This document shows, in pieces, positions 16,855 through 25,625 of a DNA stretch of 64,000 nucleotides. Each line of letters begins with the position of its first letter. The stretch's first letter is position 1. The translations under genes were made by a program, and so were the position numbers. The stretch covers positions 78,442-142,441 of the forward strand of contig CAKRTS010000006.1 in assembly GCA_934402315.1 (NCBI GenBank), in the 5' to 3' direction. The stretch is from an uncultured Acetatifactor sp. GTDB taxonomy: Bacteria > Bacillota > Clostridia > Lachnospirales > Lachnospiraceae. The notes below the pieces were generated by a model that saw only the letters and a list, made by a program, of their open reading frames with translations, searched no databases and was not told the origin of the DNA.

Positions 16855-17910
16855 TCAATGGAGCTTCATTTCCATGGTATCCGGATCCTGCGCGAACTGG
16901 ATCGCATTTTCACGGGTGATCTTTCTCTCCTGATAAAGCTGGGTGATCGCCTCGTCCATAGTAATCATACCGAGACGCCGGTTCGTCTGCATGACGCTTG
17001 ACAGCTGATGGGATTTTCCTTCCCGGATCAGATTCCGCACCGCATGGTTCGCATGCATGACCTCAAATGCCGCCACACGTCCCTTGCCGTCCACCGTCGG
17101 AATCAGCTGTTGCGAGATTACCGCCTCCAGCACATTTGCAAACTGGACTCTGATCTGCTGCTGCTGATGCGGCGGGAAAACATCGATGACACGGTCGACT
17201 GTGCTTGCCGCCCCGATCGTATGCAGTGTGGAGAGCACCAGATGCCCCGTCTCCGCAGCCGTAATTGCGACGCTGATCGTCTCAAAATCTCTCATCTCTC
17301 CCACAAGGATGACGTCGGGATCTTCGCGCAGCGCAGCTCTCAGGGCATTCGCATAATTTTCACTGTCAAGCCCGATCTCCCTCTGGTTCACCATGGACAT
17401 TTTATGCTGATGGAGATATTCGATCGGGTCTTCCAGCGTAATCACATGGGCATCCCGGTTGTTGTTGATCTTGTCTATGATTGCCGCCAGTGTCGTTGAC
17501 TTTCCGCTTCCCGTAGGCCCTGTGACCAGCACAAGCCCTCTCTTTCTCTGATACAGGTCGATCACCGACTCCGGCACGCCCAGCTCTTCGGGTGTCGGAA
17601 CCTTTGTGCCGACAAGACGGAAGGCAATCGCCACACTTCCTCTCTGCTTGTAGGCATTGACACGGAAGCGTCCGCAATTCGGTATGGAAAATGAAAAGTC
17701 GTACTCTCCCCGCTCCTCGAATTTCTCGCGCTGCGCCTCCGTCATGACACTGATCAGAATGTCCAGCGTATCCGCCGGCAGCATCTTGGAATAATTCATT
17801 GTAAGGAGGTCACCGTTGACCCGCATCTTCGGCGGAATTCCCACGGTCAAATGTACATCGCTCGCGCCGGCCTCCTTCGCCTCGCGCAGTATTTCTTCAA
17901 TTATGGGCAT
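16855..17910 (-). CDS. pilT: Type IV pilus retraction ATPase PilT
   Basis: The hexameric ATPase drives pilus retraction and twitching. The 351 residues show an N-terminal PAS-like half (ASDVHLTVG), Walker A GPTGSGKST at 131-139, the Asp box VITLEDPIEY, Walker B DPDVILVGEMRD, the His box AAETGHLVLSTLHT, and a C-terminal AVRNLIREGK that matches the AIRNLIRE signature needed for retraction. No pilin, pilB, pilC or pilD gene is in the window, so this is an isolated member of a pilus system. It overlaps the upstream HD-domain gene by 14 bp, implying coupling. The gap to comM (140 nt) has small hairpins but no convincing terminator. Confidence 0.97.
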   Translation of the reverse strand: MPIIEEILREAKEAGASDVHLTVGIPPKMRVNGDLLTMNYSKMLPADTLDILISVMTEAQREKFEERGEYDFSFSIPNCGRFRVNAYKQRGSVAIAFRLVGTKVPTPEELGVPESVIDLYQRKRGLVLVTGPTGSGKSTTLAAIIDKINNNRDAHVITLEDPIEYLHQHKMSMVNQREIGLDSENYANALRAALREDPDVILVGEMRDFETISVAITAAETGHLVLSTLHTIGAASTVDRVIDVFPPHQQQQIRVQFANVLEAVISQQLIPTVDGKGRVAAFEVMHANHAVRNLIREGKSHQLSSVMQTNRRLGMITMDEAITQLYQERKITRENAIQFAQDPDTMEMKLH

Positions 17911-19015
17911 TGCTTTCCTCTTTTCTCTGATTCAGCATCTTATTTACAGTCTCCCGATCCATGATATACCGGTTATCCATTGTCTTCATAATATCTACGA
18001 TATAGAGACTCGCATTCCGCTCCAGCGCAAGATCAAGAATACTGTTATCCCTGAACATCAGCAGGGTCGGTCTCAGAATATCCTTCTCATTCTCAATCAG
18101 TACCAGTGCCTTCTCCCTCGTATTCAGCTCGACGCTGACTCCAGGAATCAAAATATTGACCGATCGGATCAGCGCATCCACTACCTTCGGATCATAGACA
18201 TCCTGGTACTTTTTAAATTCCAGTATCGCCTTGACCTCGGACTCCGCCTTCCCCTGAAAATCCATCGCCGTGAGCTCGTCATACCGGTTTGCCACTGCAA
18301 GCACCCTCGAGGCGATCAAAACCCGCGTATCCGTTGCCTTATGCCCGTTTTCCAGATCCTTGAGCTTTAATGCCTGCAGACAGATCTTCCGAATCCGCTC
18401 GCCGTCCGGCAATGCCTCCTCCAGAATACCGAGTCCCTCTGCCTGCTCCAGATAAATTTTCAGCCGGTTCTCCTTTGTCGCCTCCTTCGCAAAGAGGATC
18501 TCCTTCGGAACCCTCAGCTTCCCAATATCGTGGAGCACCGCCGCCTGTACCGCCTGCAGGCGTTCCTCCGGGAGCAGATCCATCGCGTTAGCAATCAGCG
18601 TACACAAAATCGCAACATTGAGGGAATGGCTGCACACATAGTCATCCCTGCTGCGCAGATTCTGGTAAAAATTGATTTTTCCCTCGTGTCCACTGTACTT
18701 TTTGATAATCAGTGACACAATACTCGGCAGACGCTCCGTCCTTCCCATAGCCAGAAGCCTCTGCAGCTCATCCTGCATGGCGAAGACCGTCATGATCTGG
18801 AAGCGCTCGAAATCAAGATCCTCCTCCGAAATCGGCGGAAGCGGCTCTGCCGGTTCCAGAATATAGACACCTAACAGCCCAAAGTTCCTGACACTCTCGA
18901 TTGTCTGCGCCGTCAATTTTGAATTTCTCTCAAACAGGAGTACGCCTGATTTATTGTAAATAGGTCTCGCAAGCCGCATTCCTTTTTTGAGTTCTGCTGT
19001 CTCGATAAATTTCAT
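17897..19015 (-). CDS. HD-GYP-derived domain protein with degenerate GYP half
   Basis: The N-terminal 65 residues (ELKKGMRLARPIYNKSGVLLF) resemble the domain often fused ahead of HD-GYP phosphodiesterases. The HD domain has His130 in SHSLNVAILC, the HD pair 162-163 in VLHDIGKLRVPKEIL, and ASRVLAVANRYDELT later. Where HD-GYP enzymes carry a third metal His and HHExxDGxGYP, this protein has YLEQAEGLGIL and ICLQALKLKDLENG, so key metal ligands and the GYP triad are missing. A C-terminal extension (about 275-372) follows. It may be a c-di-GMP binding or signalling partner, or an HD phosphohydrolase with another substrate. The 14-bp overlap with pilT points to pilus control. Confidence 0.85.
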   Translation of the reverse strand: MKFIETAELKKGMRLARPIYNKSGVLLFERNSKLTAQTIESVRNFGLLGVYILEPAEPLPPISEEDLDFERFQIMTVFAMQDELQRLLAMGRTERLPSIVSLIIKKYSGHEGKINFYQNLRSRDDYVCSHSLNVAILCTLIANAMDLLPEERLQAVQAAVLHDIGKLRVPKEILFAKEATKENRLKIYLEQAEGLGILEEALPDGERIRKICLQALKLKDLENGHKATDTRVLIASRVLAVANRYDELTAMDFQGKAESEVKAILEFKKYQDVYDPKVVDALIRSVNILIPGVSVELNTREKALVLIENEKDILRPTLLMFRDNSILDLALERNASLYIVDIMKTMDNRYIMDRETVNKMLNQRKEESNAHN

Positions 19016-19093
19016 TTGTACTCCCCCTTTTTGTCCCTCTTATATTATATACGCTACGGTTGTAAATGACAAATGGAAATTTCTTTGTTTTGC

Positions 19094-19729
19094 TTATTCC
19101 TGCCCGAATTTTTTCCGAAGCTTCTGCAAGGCCTTCTTCTCGATCCTCGAGACATAGCTGCGGGAGATACCCATTTCCGCTCCGATCTCATTCTGCGTCG
19201 CCTCGCGCCTGCCGTTCAACCCATAACGCATTGTCAGAATCTCCCGTTCCCTCGGTGTCAGCACCTCCTCCATCAGAAGGAACAGCTTCCGGATATTTGC
19301 GGACAGCTCCATATTTTCCAGAATGTCCGGCTGCTGTTGCTCCATGACATCCATCAGATGTATTTCATTCCCTTCTTTATCCTGTCCGATCGGCTCGAAA
19401 AGCGAGACCTCCCTGGAGGTCTTGCGCTTTCCCCGAAGCAGCATCAGAAGCTCATTGTCAATACACCGGCAGGCATAGGTCGCCAGTCTGCCCTTTCTGT
19501 CATCGAAAGTATCCACTGCCTTAATCAGCCCGATACAGCCGATCGAGATCAGGTCGTCCATATCCTCATCCGCATTTTGATACTTCTTGGCAACATGGGC
19601 AACCAGTCTCATATTGCGTTCGATCAGAATATCCTTTGCCTGCTTCGCCTGTTCCGCAGTACCCTCTCTCAGCAGCCGGACACACTCCGCTTCTTCTCCC
19701 TGAGTCAGTGGTTTTTGAAAGGTTTTCAA
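19094..19729 (-). CDS. sigK: Sporulation sigma factor SigK, no pro-sequence
   Basis: This sigma-70 family factor of 211 residues most resembles the late mother-cell factor. Region 2 has ERNMRLVAHVAKKYQ, DLISIGCIGLIKAVDTFD and ATYACRCIDNELLM; next comes SLFEPIGQDKEGNEIHLMDVM, which is characteristic of SigK; region 4 has GISRSYVSRIEKKALQKL. Translation probably begins at TTG 19729 with a G-rich site 5 nt upstream; an in-frame stop lies 13 codons further upstream, leaving no room for the Bacillus-type 20-residue pro-peptide. The gene is contiguous, with no skin-like insertion. It lies alone between the HD/pilT genes and the clostripain gene. Confidence 0.9.
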   Translation of the reverse strand: MKTFQKPLTQGEEAECVRLLREGTAEQAKQAKDILIERNMRLVAHVAKKYQNADEDMDDLISIGCIGLIKAVDTFDDRKGRLATYACRCIDNELLMLLRGKRKTSREVSLFEPIGQDKEGNEIHLMDVMEQQQPDILENMELSANIRKLFLLMEEVLTPREREILTMRYGLNGRREATQNEIGAEMGISRSYVSRIEKKALQKLRKKFGQE

Positions 19730-19798
19730 GACAGCCCCCCGCGGATTACTCTTAACAATAGTCTATGTAACCGGCATCCGCCCGGTGCCTGTCATACC

Positions 19799-19836
19799 GA
19801 CAAAAGCTGCGCAGTCACGCCAATGTATCCGCAGCT
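19799..19836 (-). terminator. Terminator after the clostripain-family gene
   Basis: A 7-bp stem AGCTGCG/CGCAGCT with a 20-nt loop is followed by TTTTG on the minus strand. A second GC-rich hairpin (about 19845-19885) precedes it without a T-run. Confidence 0.55.
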
Positions 19837-19921
19837 GTAAGCCAAAGAGCTGCCCCGCAGGATTTCCCTGTAGAGCAGCCCTCTATGTTCACTCCCCTGT
19901 ACGATAACAGACCTTGTTTCT

Positions 19922-21949
19922 TTAGTCTGCGTAAACCGTGGTATAGATTTCACCGTCTTCGTAGTCGAAGGTAACTGCATCGGAATATGCATAATTGCCC
20001 ATTGCATCACGCATCTCGAAGGCCATGGAATAGCTGCCGTCAAACAGCTGGGTCTCAGCGAAGGTGGTATCTGCCGTTACGGTAAAGGTAGCTGCCTCGT
20101 AAGGCTCAAAGTCGTCATCGCCGGTAGCGGTAGCCATGTACCAGATCGTTGTGATCTCGTCACCCTCCTGCAGCAGACGCAGCTCCTTGTCAGCCATACC
20201 GTTATCGTCAATTCCCTGTCTTGCGCCGATGATTCCCCACTGCTCCCCAGTGAAGTCATATACCACCTGAAGGTTGTACTCCTCACCGTTTAACAGCACA
20301 GGTACGGAATACAGGTTGTAATCATCGCCCTCGAAGCTGAGCTCCATGTAGACGAGATTGCCATCAATGCTGCCCCATACGCCGCGGAAATTGTCGGAGA
20401 ACACACCGTTGTCCCAATCGGCGTTCATGTCGTTATCTGTTCCCAGAAGCATCATCAGGTCATTTTCTGTATCTACATAGTAGAGAGAAAATCCGATTCC
20501 TGCCAGAATATCGTTTGCATCGGGTCCCAGCGTCATATATGCCGTTCCGTTGTCATCCACATCCAGAGATATGCCGTCCCAGCCCATTGTGGAAAGGTTC
20601 TGAACCTCCGGCAGCTCTGTGAAGTCCAGATCTGCGATGTACTCCATACCGGAATCATCCAGCTCACCGGTAAGCTCATAGGAATAGAAGTACTTGAATG
20701 CCTCGCCGGCGCCAAGACCTGCATAGCTGTTGAATTCATCAACGTCACCGTTATAGGAATAATAGCAGGAGAGACCGGTTGCCTCTGTTCTGTACTGTCC
20801 ACCTACCTGATAGAGAACACAGTCATTCAGTGCATCCAGCACGCTCTGGGAAGAAGAAAGCATTCCTGCGCTCTGGCGTGCCATATGTCCGAGGTCTACC
20901 ATGTTGGTATAGCCCTGCTCCTTTGTGTTACCACCGTAGTTCTCACTCTGCGCAGCGACACGGCCGAACTGTGAGAAGAATGCGGGATCGGTACAAGCCG
21001 CTGCCAGCGCTTCCGCACCGAAGGATTCATATGCCTCAAGCAGAGGGCCTACCTTTGACAGATCTGTGAGGGAAAGAGTTGTGTTATCCTGCGTTCCAAC
21101 CTCTTCACAGCCTGCATAGTAAGCATCACAGATTACCTTGCCCAGCTCAGCTCCGTCCATGGAGGTATCCTGTGCAAGAGCGCCTACCCACTGGGAGTAA
21201 TACCAGCCGTTTGCCGGCTCTGTCTCCTCGGATGCCACAAGATAATGTGCCAGATCGGAGAAGGTATTAGCCACATCGACCGTTGCCATAAGGCAGGTAT
21301 CAAAGCCTACCAGCTCCAGCGGCTGATTCTCTGCGGACGGCTCCCACACGCTTGAAAATGCGGCATACATCTCATCCAGCGTCAGGGAATCAAAGCCATA
21401 GAGTTCGTCAAAGGATGCACCGGAAACAGAGCCGCCGCCGTGATTCCAGAATACGACAGCTGTCTTCTCTGCCGGATAATTTGTCTTTGCAAAGCTGAGG
21501 AAATCAGCCAGCGTCTGCGCCTCACCCATGCTTGCTGAGGGCTGCTCGTCAACCAGCATCAGTCCTTCGCTGTTGTACACCCATCTCTGTAGCTTGGACG
21601 CATCAATCACATCGTTCTGCCATTCAGACGATCCGCCTGTCTCAATGACCACATTCACATTCTCGGGAAGCTGTACTTCCATCAGCTCTCCCAGATCGCC
21701 GGAAGCGAAACCGCCGCCGGACTCCAGATCACTACCGCATAGATACCAGTAAATTGCCCAGCTTCCTTCCCCTGCAGCCACATCCTGTGTTCCTGCTCCG
21801 TCGTCAGGCACATCCGCTACAGACGACTCCTCCGATGAGGTCTCGACGTCACTGTTTACAACAGGATCCTCCTCGTACTCATCGTCACAGGCAGTCAGCG
21901 AAAATACCATCGCAGCTGCCATAACCAGTGATAAAACTTTCTTTTTCAT
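19922..21949 (-). CDS. Secreted lipoprotein, clostripain family (peptidase C11)
   Basis: The N-terminus is a lipoprotein signal with lipobox LTAC (Cys21), followed by a Glu/Ser/Asp-rich linker to about residue 60. The peptidase core starts WAIYWYLCGSDLES and has the catalytic His170 in VVFWNHGGG and Cys219 in LVGFDTCLM, as in clostripain-type cysteine proteases that cleave after basic residues. The remaining 400 residues include a beta-rich C-terminal region (DVDDNGTAYMTLGPDAND, FSLYYVDTEND). It is 20 bp downstream of the zinc-ribbon/SHOCT gene, which is itself 17 bp after lemA, so all three are likely one operon. It is probably anchored on the outer face of the membrane. Confidence 0.93.
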   Translation of the reverse strand: MKKKVLSLVMAAAMVFSLTACDDEYEEDPVVNSDVETSSEESSVADVPDDGAGTQDVAAGEGSWAIYWYLCGSDLESGGGFASGDLGELMEVQLPENVNVVIETGGSSEWQNDVIDASKLQRWVYNSEGLMLVDEQPSASMGEAQTLADFLSFAKTNYPAEKTAVVFWNHGGGSVSGASFDELYGFDSLTLDEMYAAFSSVWEPSAENQPLELVGFDTCLMATVDVANTFSDLAHYLVASEETEPANGWYYSQWVGALAQDTSMDGAELGKVICDAYYAGCEEVGTQDNTTLSLTDLSKVGPLLEAYESFGAEALAAACTDPAFFSQFGRVAAQSENYGGNTKEQGYTNMVDLGHMARQSAGMLSSSQSVLDALNDCVLYQVGGQYRTEATGLSCYYSYNGDVDEFNSYAGLGAGEAFKYFYSYELTGELDDSGMEYIADLDFTELPEVQNLSTMGWDGISLDVDDNGTAYMTLGPDANDILAGIGFSLYYVDTENDLMMLLGTDNDMNADWDNGVFSDNFRGVWGSIDGNLVYMELSFEGDDYNLYSVPVLLNGEEYNLQVVYDFTGEQWGIIGARQGIDDNGMADKELRLLQEGDEITTIWYMATATGDDDFEPYEAATFTVTADTTFAETQLFDGSYSMAFEMRDAMGNYAYSDAVTFDYEDGEIYTTVYAD

Positions 21950-21969
21950 AATATCCTCCCTTTTTCTTT

Positions 21970-22908
21970 CTATATTCCCAGCAATTGTTTTTTCTTTGCC
22001 GCGAATTCCTCTTCCGTCAGGATACCTGCATCCAGCAGTTCCTTATACTTTTTAATCTCCGCAGCCGTATCGGTCACCGCTGCCGGCTGGGGTGCAGTCT
22101 GGGCTGCCGCCTGTGTTGCAGTATTGTCGCCCACCTTGATCTCGGGCGCACCCGGATTTAACAGCTGCATGAGATTCACCGCCAGAATGTGAAGATCCTC
22201 CACCTTATTGCGGTAGTCACACAGATAGCCTTCAACACTGGGGCACTCTCTGTCGAAGGACGGCGCTCCCGTCTTCCAGCTGCAATCCTGCCAATAGGGA
22301 TGCTCCAGCGTCAGCTCCACGGAGAAATTCTGAACCGGTGCCTGCTCGTCGAAGGTGGGGGCATCAAGATACGAATCATGATCGTCCTCATCATGCCGGT
22401 CGCGCAGTCTGTCTATCCGCTCCAGCATCTCATGCTCCCGCAGTTCCATCATATAACGGGTAATTCTAGGCTCCATCGCCCTCGCGCGGTCCTCTGTATC
22501 GGTCTTAAAGCATTTCAGGGCCTCCCTGCTGCCCTCAAACAGCGTCGCACCATCCTCCAGAATCCTGAAAGACTTCAGATTCGCCGCCTCAAACACCAGA
22601 GAAGTGCTTGAACTCTTTAAGCGGAACAAGCCCTGCGTGCTGTCCAGCAGAAGGTTTCCGCCAAAAAATCCGAAGTCATAGCGGTAGGTCTCCGAAAAAG
22701 CATCCCGCAGCTCCTGATTCTGGTCATAGAATGCAATATACTGTCTGAAATCGTCAAGTGACATTCCATTCTGTGCCCCGTTCGGCAGATCAATCTTGCC
22801 CGCGCATTCCTTACAGATCGGCACATCCTCAATCTTCGTCGGCAGAAGCCGCGGCGTAGCGCCCCCGCAGATCGGGCAAGGTTTTTTGTCATTACTGAAT
22901 AATCCCAT
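21970..22908 (-). CDS. DUF4428/SHOCT domain protein with N-terminal zinc ribbon
   Basis: The protein starts MGLFSNDKKPCPICGGATPR with a second pair in ICKECAGKI, a four-cysteine zinc ribbon of the DUF4428 kind. A middle region of about 200 residues looks PH-like (GLFRLKSSSTSLVFEA, SFRILEDGATLFEG). A Gln/Ala-rich spacer leads to a C-terminal SHOCT motif, EIKKYKELLDAGILTEEEFAAKKKQLL (given here only by its ends at about 285-312). SHOCT segments mediate oligomerisation or membrane-proximal scaffolding. No enzyme motif is present. It lies between lemA and the clostripain-family lipoprotein. Confidence 0.85.
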   Translation of the reverse strand: MGLFSNDKKPCPICGGATPRLLPTKIEDVPICKECAGKIDLPNGAQNGMSLDDFRQYIAFYDQNQELRDAFSETYRYDFGFFGGNLLLDSTQGLFRLKSSSTSLVFEAANLKSFRILEDGATLFEGSREALKCFKTDTEDRARAMEPRITRYMMELREHEMLERIDRLRDRHDEDDHDSYLDAPTFDEQAPVQNFSVELTLEHPYWQDCSWKTGAPSFDRECPSVEGYLCDYRNKVEDLHILAVNLMQLLNPGAPEIKVGDNTATQAAAQTAPQPAAVTDTAAEIKKYKELLDAGILTEEEFAAKKKQLLGI

Positions 22909-22925
22909 CTTTTCTTCCTCCTGTT

Positions 22926-23477
22926 TTATTCACTTTTATTTGTATTATCTTCTTTCTCTAAAGCTCCCAGATATCCACGCTGCCGAAAGCCGAGCAGTCC
23001 GGCGATCAGGCTTGCCGGGAAGCTTTCAATGCTCCTGTTGAGCTTTCCGACTAAATCATCATAGATCAGGCTGCTGGTATGTACCATCTTCTCATAGCAT
23101 CTCACAGCTTCCATATACTTTTTATAGTCCTCTGCCACCTTCAATCCGGAATTTCTGTCCGCCACAGCGCTCAAAAGCTCCATCGTCTCCGCTATGATCT
23201 TCTCCTGTCCGAGCACCTCCTCCGGCGTTGACTTTGCAGTGATCTCACATCTTCCTTCGGCTGCAAGCTTTTCCAGCGTTTCCCGCTCCCCGGCTGCATA
23301 AACTCCTGTCAGTTCCATGAGCGACGCCAGCATGTCAAAACACACAGCCAGCTGCACACCGATCTGGTTCATGGCATTATTGATATTTTCATTCATTGCC
23401 GCCAGTTTCTGTCTTACAGAGATCATCCAGACAGCCAGCAGGATAACGAGCAGAACAGCAATAACTACCTTCTCCAT
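22926..23477 (-). CDS. LemA family membrane protein
   Basis: Residues 5-20 form an N-terminal membrane anchor (VVIAVLLVILLAVW), and the remainder is a long helical domain with AMNENINNAMNQIGVQLA, DMLASLMELTGVYAAGE and the C-terminal RSIESFPASLIAGLLGF, matching the LemA fold. The 183-residue length is usual. The biochemical role of LemA proteins is not established; they often neighbour TPM-domain or peptidase genes. It is the first gene of the lemA / zinc-ribbon-SHOCT / clostripain group and begins 111 bp downstream of the histidine kinase stop. Confidence 0.9.
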   Translation of the reverse strand: MEKVVIAVLLVILLAVWMISVRQKLAAMNENINNAMNQIGVQLAVCFDMLASLMELTGVYAAGERETLEKLAAEGRCEITAKSTPEEVLGQEKIIAETMELLSAVADRNSGLKVAEDYKKYMEAVRCYEKMVHTSSLIYDDLVGKLNRSIESFPASLIAGLLGFRQRGYLGALEKEDNTNKSE

Positions 23478-23588
23478 AAGGTCCCCCTCTCCCTCTGTCC
23501 GTTCAGATCGACTGAATTCATTTTACATCATTTTCCATGAAGGGAAACACTTATGTCACGAATCGACCGAAAAATGCACCGAAAGCGC

Positions 23589-24860
23589 TCAGACCGAACA
23601 GCGCAGCGTAAATTTTCCGGCCTGTTCCGAAAAAGTATAGATGCCGCCGTAGCGCTCGACGATGGCGCATATGCTTCCAACGCCCACTCCGTGTCCCGGC
23701 CGGTCTGTCACAGGAACTCCGTTCTCAAACCTGACACCGCCCTCACAGGAATTTACGATCTGCAAAAAAAGTCTGTCCGTCTTTTCATATGCATCGATCT
23801 CTACACCGCACTCCGCACCGTGCTCCTTTAATTTTGCGCAGGCATTCAGGGCGTTTTCCAGCGCGTTGGACAGCAGAACACACAGGTCAGTCTCCGATAT
23901 TTTCAGCTTCTGCGGAATCTCCGCCCGGATCACGATCGGAATGTCCCGCTCCTGCGCCCGCCCTGCAAACGCTGACAGGATCAGGTTTGCCGCCTCATTT
24001 TCACAATAGGCAACGACCTTTCCCGCCTCGATTTCAGAACAGACCTCATGGATATAGGTCTGCGCCTGCTCCAGCCTGCCGCTCTCAATGCAGGAGGAAA
24101 GATATTGCATATGATGGCGCAGGTCATGCCGGTAGGTGCTCGCCCGCTGCTGGGATTCCCGCAGGGAGGCGATCTCCCTCACCGCCTGGGAGACCTGCAG
24201 ATTCAGGCTGTTCTGGATCTGCTCGAGCTGACTGCGCAGCTTCTTCTCCTCCGATGTCCTGAGCACAAAGATCAGATATGCCACACTGCAAACAAACGGC
24301 ATGAATTCCACGGCGACAGGCACCCCCTGCGCCAGCAGATCCGTGTATATCCTCGTCAGATAGTCAAAGCCGTAGCCGAGCGCCGGTATCAGTCCGAAGC
24401 GGCACTGCACGGCAACGGTTTCCTGTCCGATCGACCGCACCGAGGGCGCAACAAAGTGCAGCAGCAGGAAAAACAGGGGAACGGTAATCGCGATCTGCGC
24501 CACATACTGCGTCCTCAGGCCGCCGGAACAGACCGCCACGACCAGAAGCGCCAGCCAGCGCCTGAGCTGACAGCAGAGATAGGCCGTGAGCGCTGCTATC
24601 GGCGACCAGAGGTACTTTCTGCTCAGCGCGCAAAGGACAAGGATCAGGGGAAGGTGCGTAATCAACGGATAGAGATAGGGAATTGCCTCACGGTCAACCA
24701 ACAGATAGATCACTCCCTGAAACAGCAGGAGCGCCGCCATGCTCACTGCCATGAGCATCCGCTTCCGCCGTGTCCACAATATATCGCAAAAAGCAGCAGA
24801 CAGTGTCATCCCGAACACTCCTACTGCAATGCCGTCCGCCAGATATAAACCGTTCATCAT
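23589..24860 (-). CDS. AgrC-like GHKL sensor histidine kinase
   Basis: From ATG 24860 the protein has 423 residues. About six or seven hydrophobic segments fill the first 200 residues, as in quorum-type receptors. The dimerisation segment has the phospho-acceptor region STYRHDLRHHMQYLSSCI. The GHKL ATPase domain contains ALENALNACAKL (N box) and GHGVGVGSICAIVERYGG (G box). Its start codon overlaps the response-regulator stop as ATGA, so translation is coupled. The ligand is unknown and no autoinducer-peptide gene is visible nearby. Confidence 0.93.
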   Translation of the reverse strand: MMNGLYLADGIAVGVFGMTLSAAFCDILWTRRKRMLMAVSMAALLLFQGVIYLLVDREAIPYLYPLITHLPLILVLCALSRKYLWSPIAALTAYLCCQLRRWLALLVVAVCSGGLRTQYVAQIAITVPLFFLLLHFVAPSVRSIGQETVAVQCRFGLIPALGYGFDYLTRIYTDLLAQGVPVAVEFMPFVCSVAYLIFVLRTSEEKKLRSQLEQIQNSLNLQVSQAVREIASLRESQQRASTYRHDLRHHMQYLSSCIESGRLEQAQTYIHEVCSEIEAGKVVAYCENEAANLILSAFAGRAQERDIPIVIRAEIPQKLKISETDLCVLLSNALENALNACAKLKEHGAECGVEIDAYEKTDRLFLQIVNSCEGGVRFENGVPVTDRPGHGVGVGSICAIVERYGGIYTFSEQAGKFTLRCSV

Positions 24861-25594
24861 GATAACACAACCTGCTTTCTGCTGAAGGCATATTCCAGAT
24901 ATTGATTTTTGATCTCCGAGCATTTTCCGTGCGGGATCGGAATCTCTGTCCGGTCAGCCAGCGTGATCGCGCGTGTCGAGATCTGTTGTATGTATTCCAT
25001 ATTAATCAGATAAGACCTGTGCGGGCGCAGGAAACACTCGTAAACCTCCAGCTGCGCACACAGCTCATCCATGCTTCCGCTGCTCTCATAGATCTTTCCG
25101 CCGTCCATGTGAAAGATCAGCGTCCGTCCGTTCACCTCGCAGTACACGAGCCTGTCGAGATCGATCTGCGTGATCCCGCTTTTGCATCGGAGGATCAGAC
25201 TGTTCTGCTGCACCTTCTCACACTCGGAGACCACCGAATCCATCAGCCTGAAAAAACTTTCCCTGCTGATCGGCTTCAGCTGATAGAAGAAAGCGTTCAC
25301 CGTATAGGACTGCACCGCAAATTCGGAGGAAGAGGTCAGGAAGATGATTTTAACACTGCTGTCATATTTTCTGATCTCCTTCGCCGCGCTGATCCCGTTC
25401 TGTCCCGGCATGATGACATCCAGAAATAAAATATCAAACCGCATACCGCGCTCAACCTCCGCCAACAGCTCCAGCGGACTCTTGAAGGCTGCATATCCGA
25501 TCTCCTGATTCCGTTCCACACGATATTGATCCACAAGGGCGCTGACCTCGCCCAGCACCGACACGTCATCGTCACAAAATGCCACTTTTATCAT
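24857..25594 (-). CDS. LytTR-family response regulator
   Basis: The 245-residue protein has a receiver domain with the acidic pair in AFCDDDVSV, phospho-acceptor Asp59 in ILFLDVIMPGQNG and IIFLTSSSEFAVQSY. A LytTR DNA-binding domain follows (ITQIDLDRLVYCEVNGRTL, FLRPHRSYLINMEYIQQIS). It forms a coupled pair with the downstream GHKL kinase. Such regulators bind paired 9-bp sites; I found no convincing pair in front of lemA. Confidence 0.95.
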   Translation of the reverse strand: MIKVAFCDDDVSVLGEVSALVDQYRVERNQEIGYAAFKSPLELLAEVERGMRFDILFLDVIMPGQNGISAAKEIRKYDSSVKIIFLTSSSEFAVQSYTVNAFFYQLKPISRESFFRLMDSVVSECEKVQQNSLILRCKSGITQIDLDRLVYCEVNGRTLIFHMDGGKIYESSGSMDELCAQLEVYECFLRPHRSYLINMEYIQQISTRAITLADRTEIPIPHGKCSEIKNQYLEYAFSRKQVVLS

Positions 25595-25625
25595 GCTACC
25601 ACACTTTTCCTCTTCCGGTTGCCTG

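Noticed and set aside
19760..19767. SigE promoter for sigK
   Set aside because: CATAGACT resembles a SigE -10, but no -35 element lies 13-15 nt upstream.
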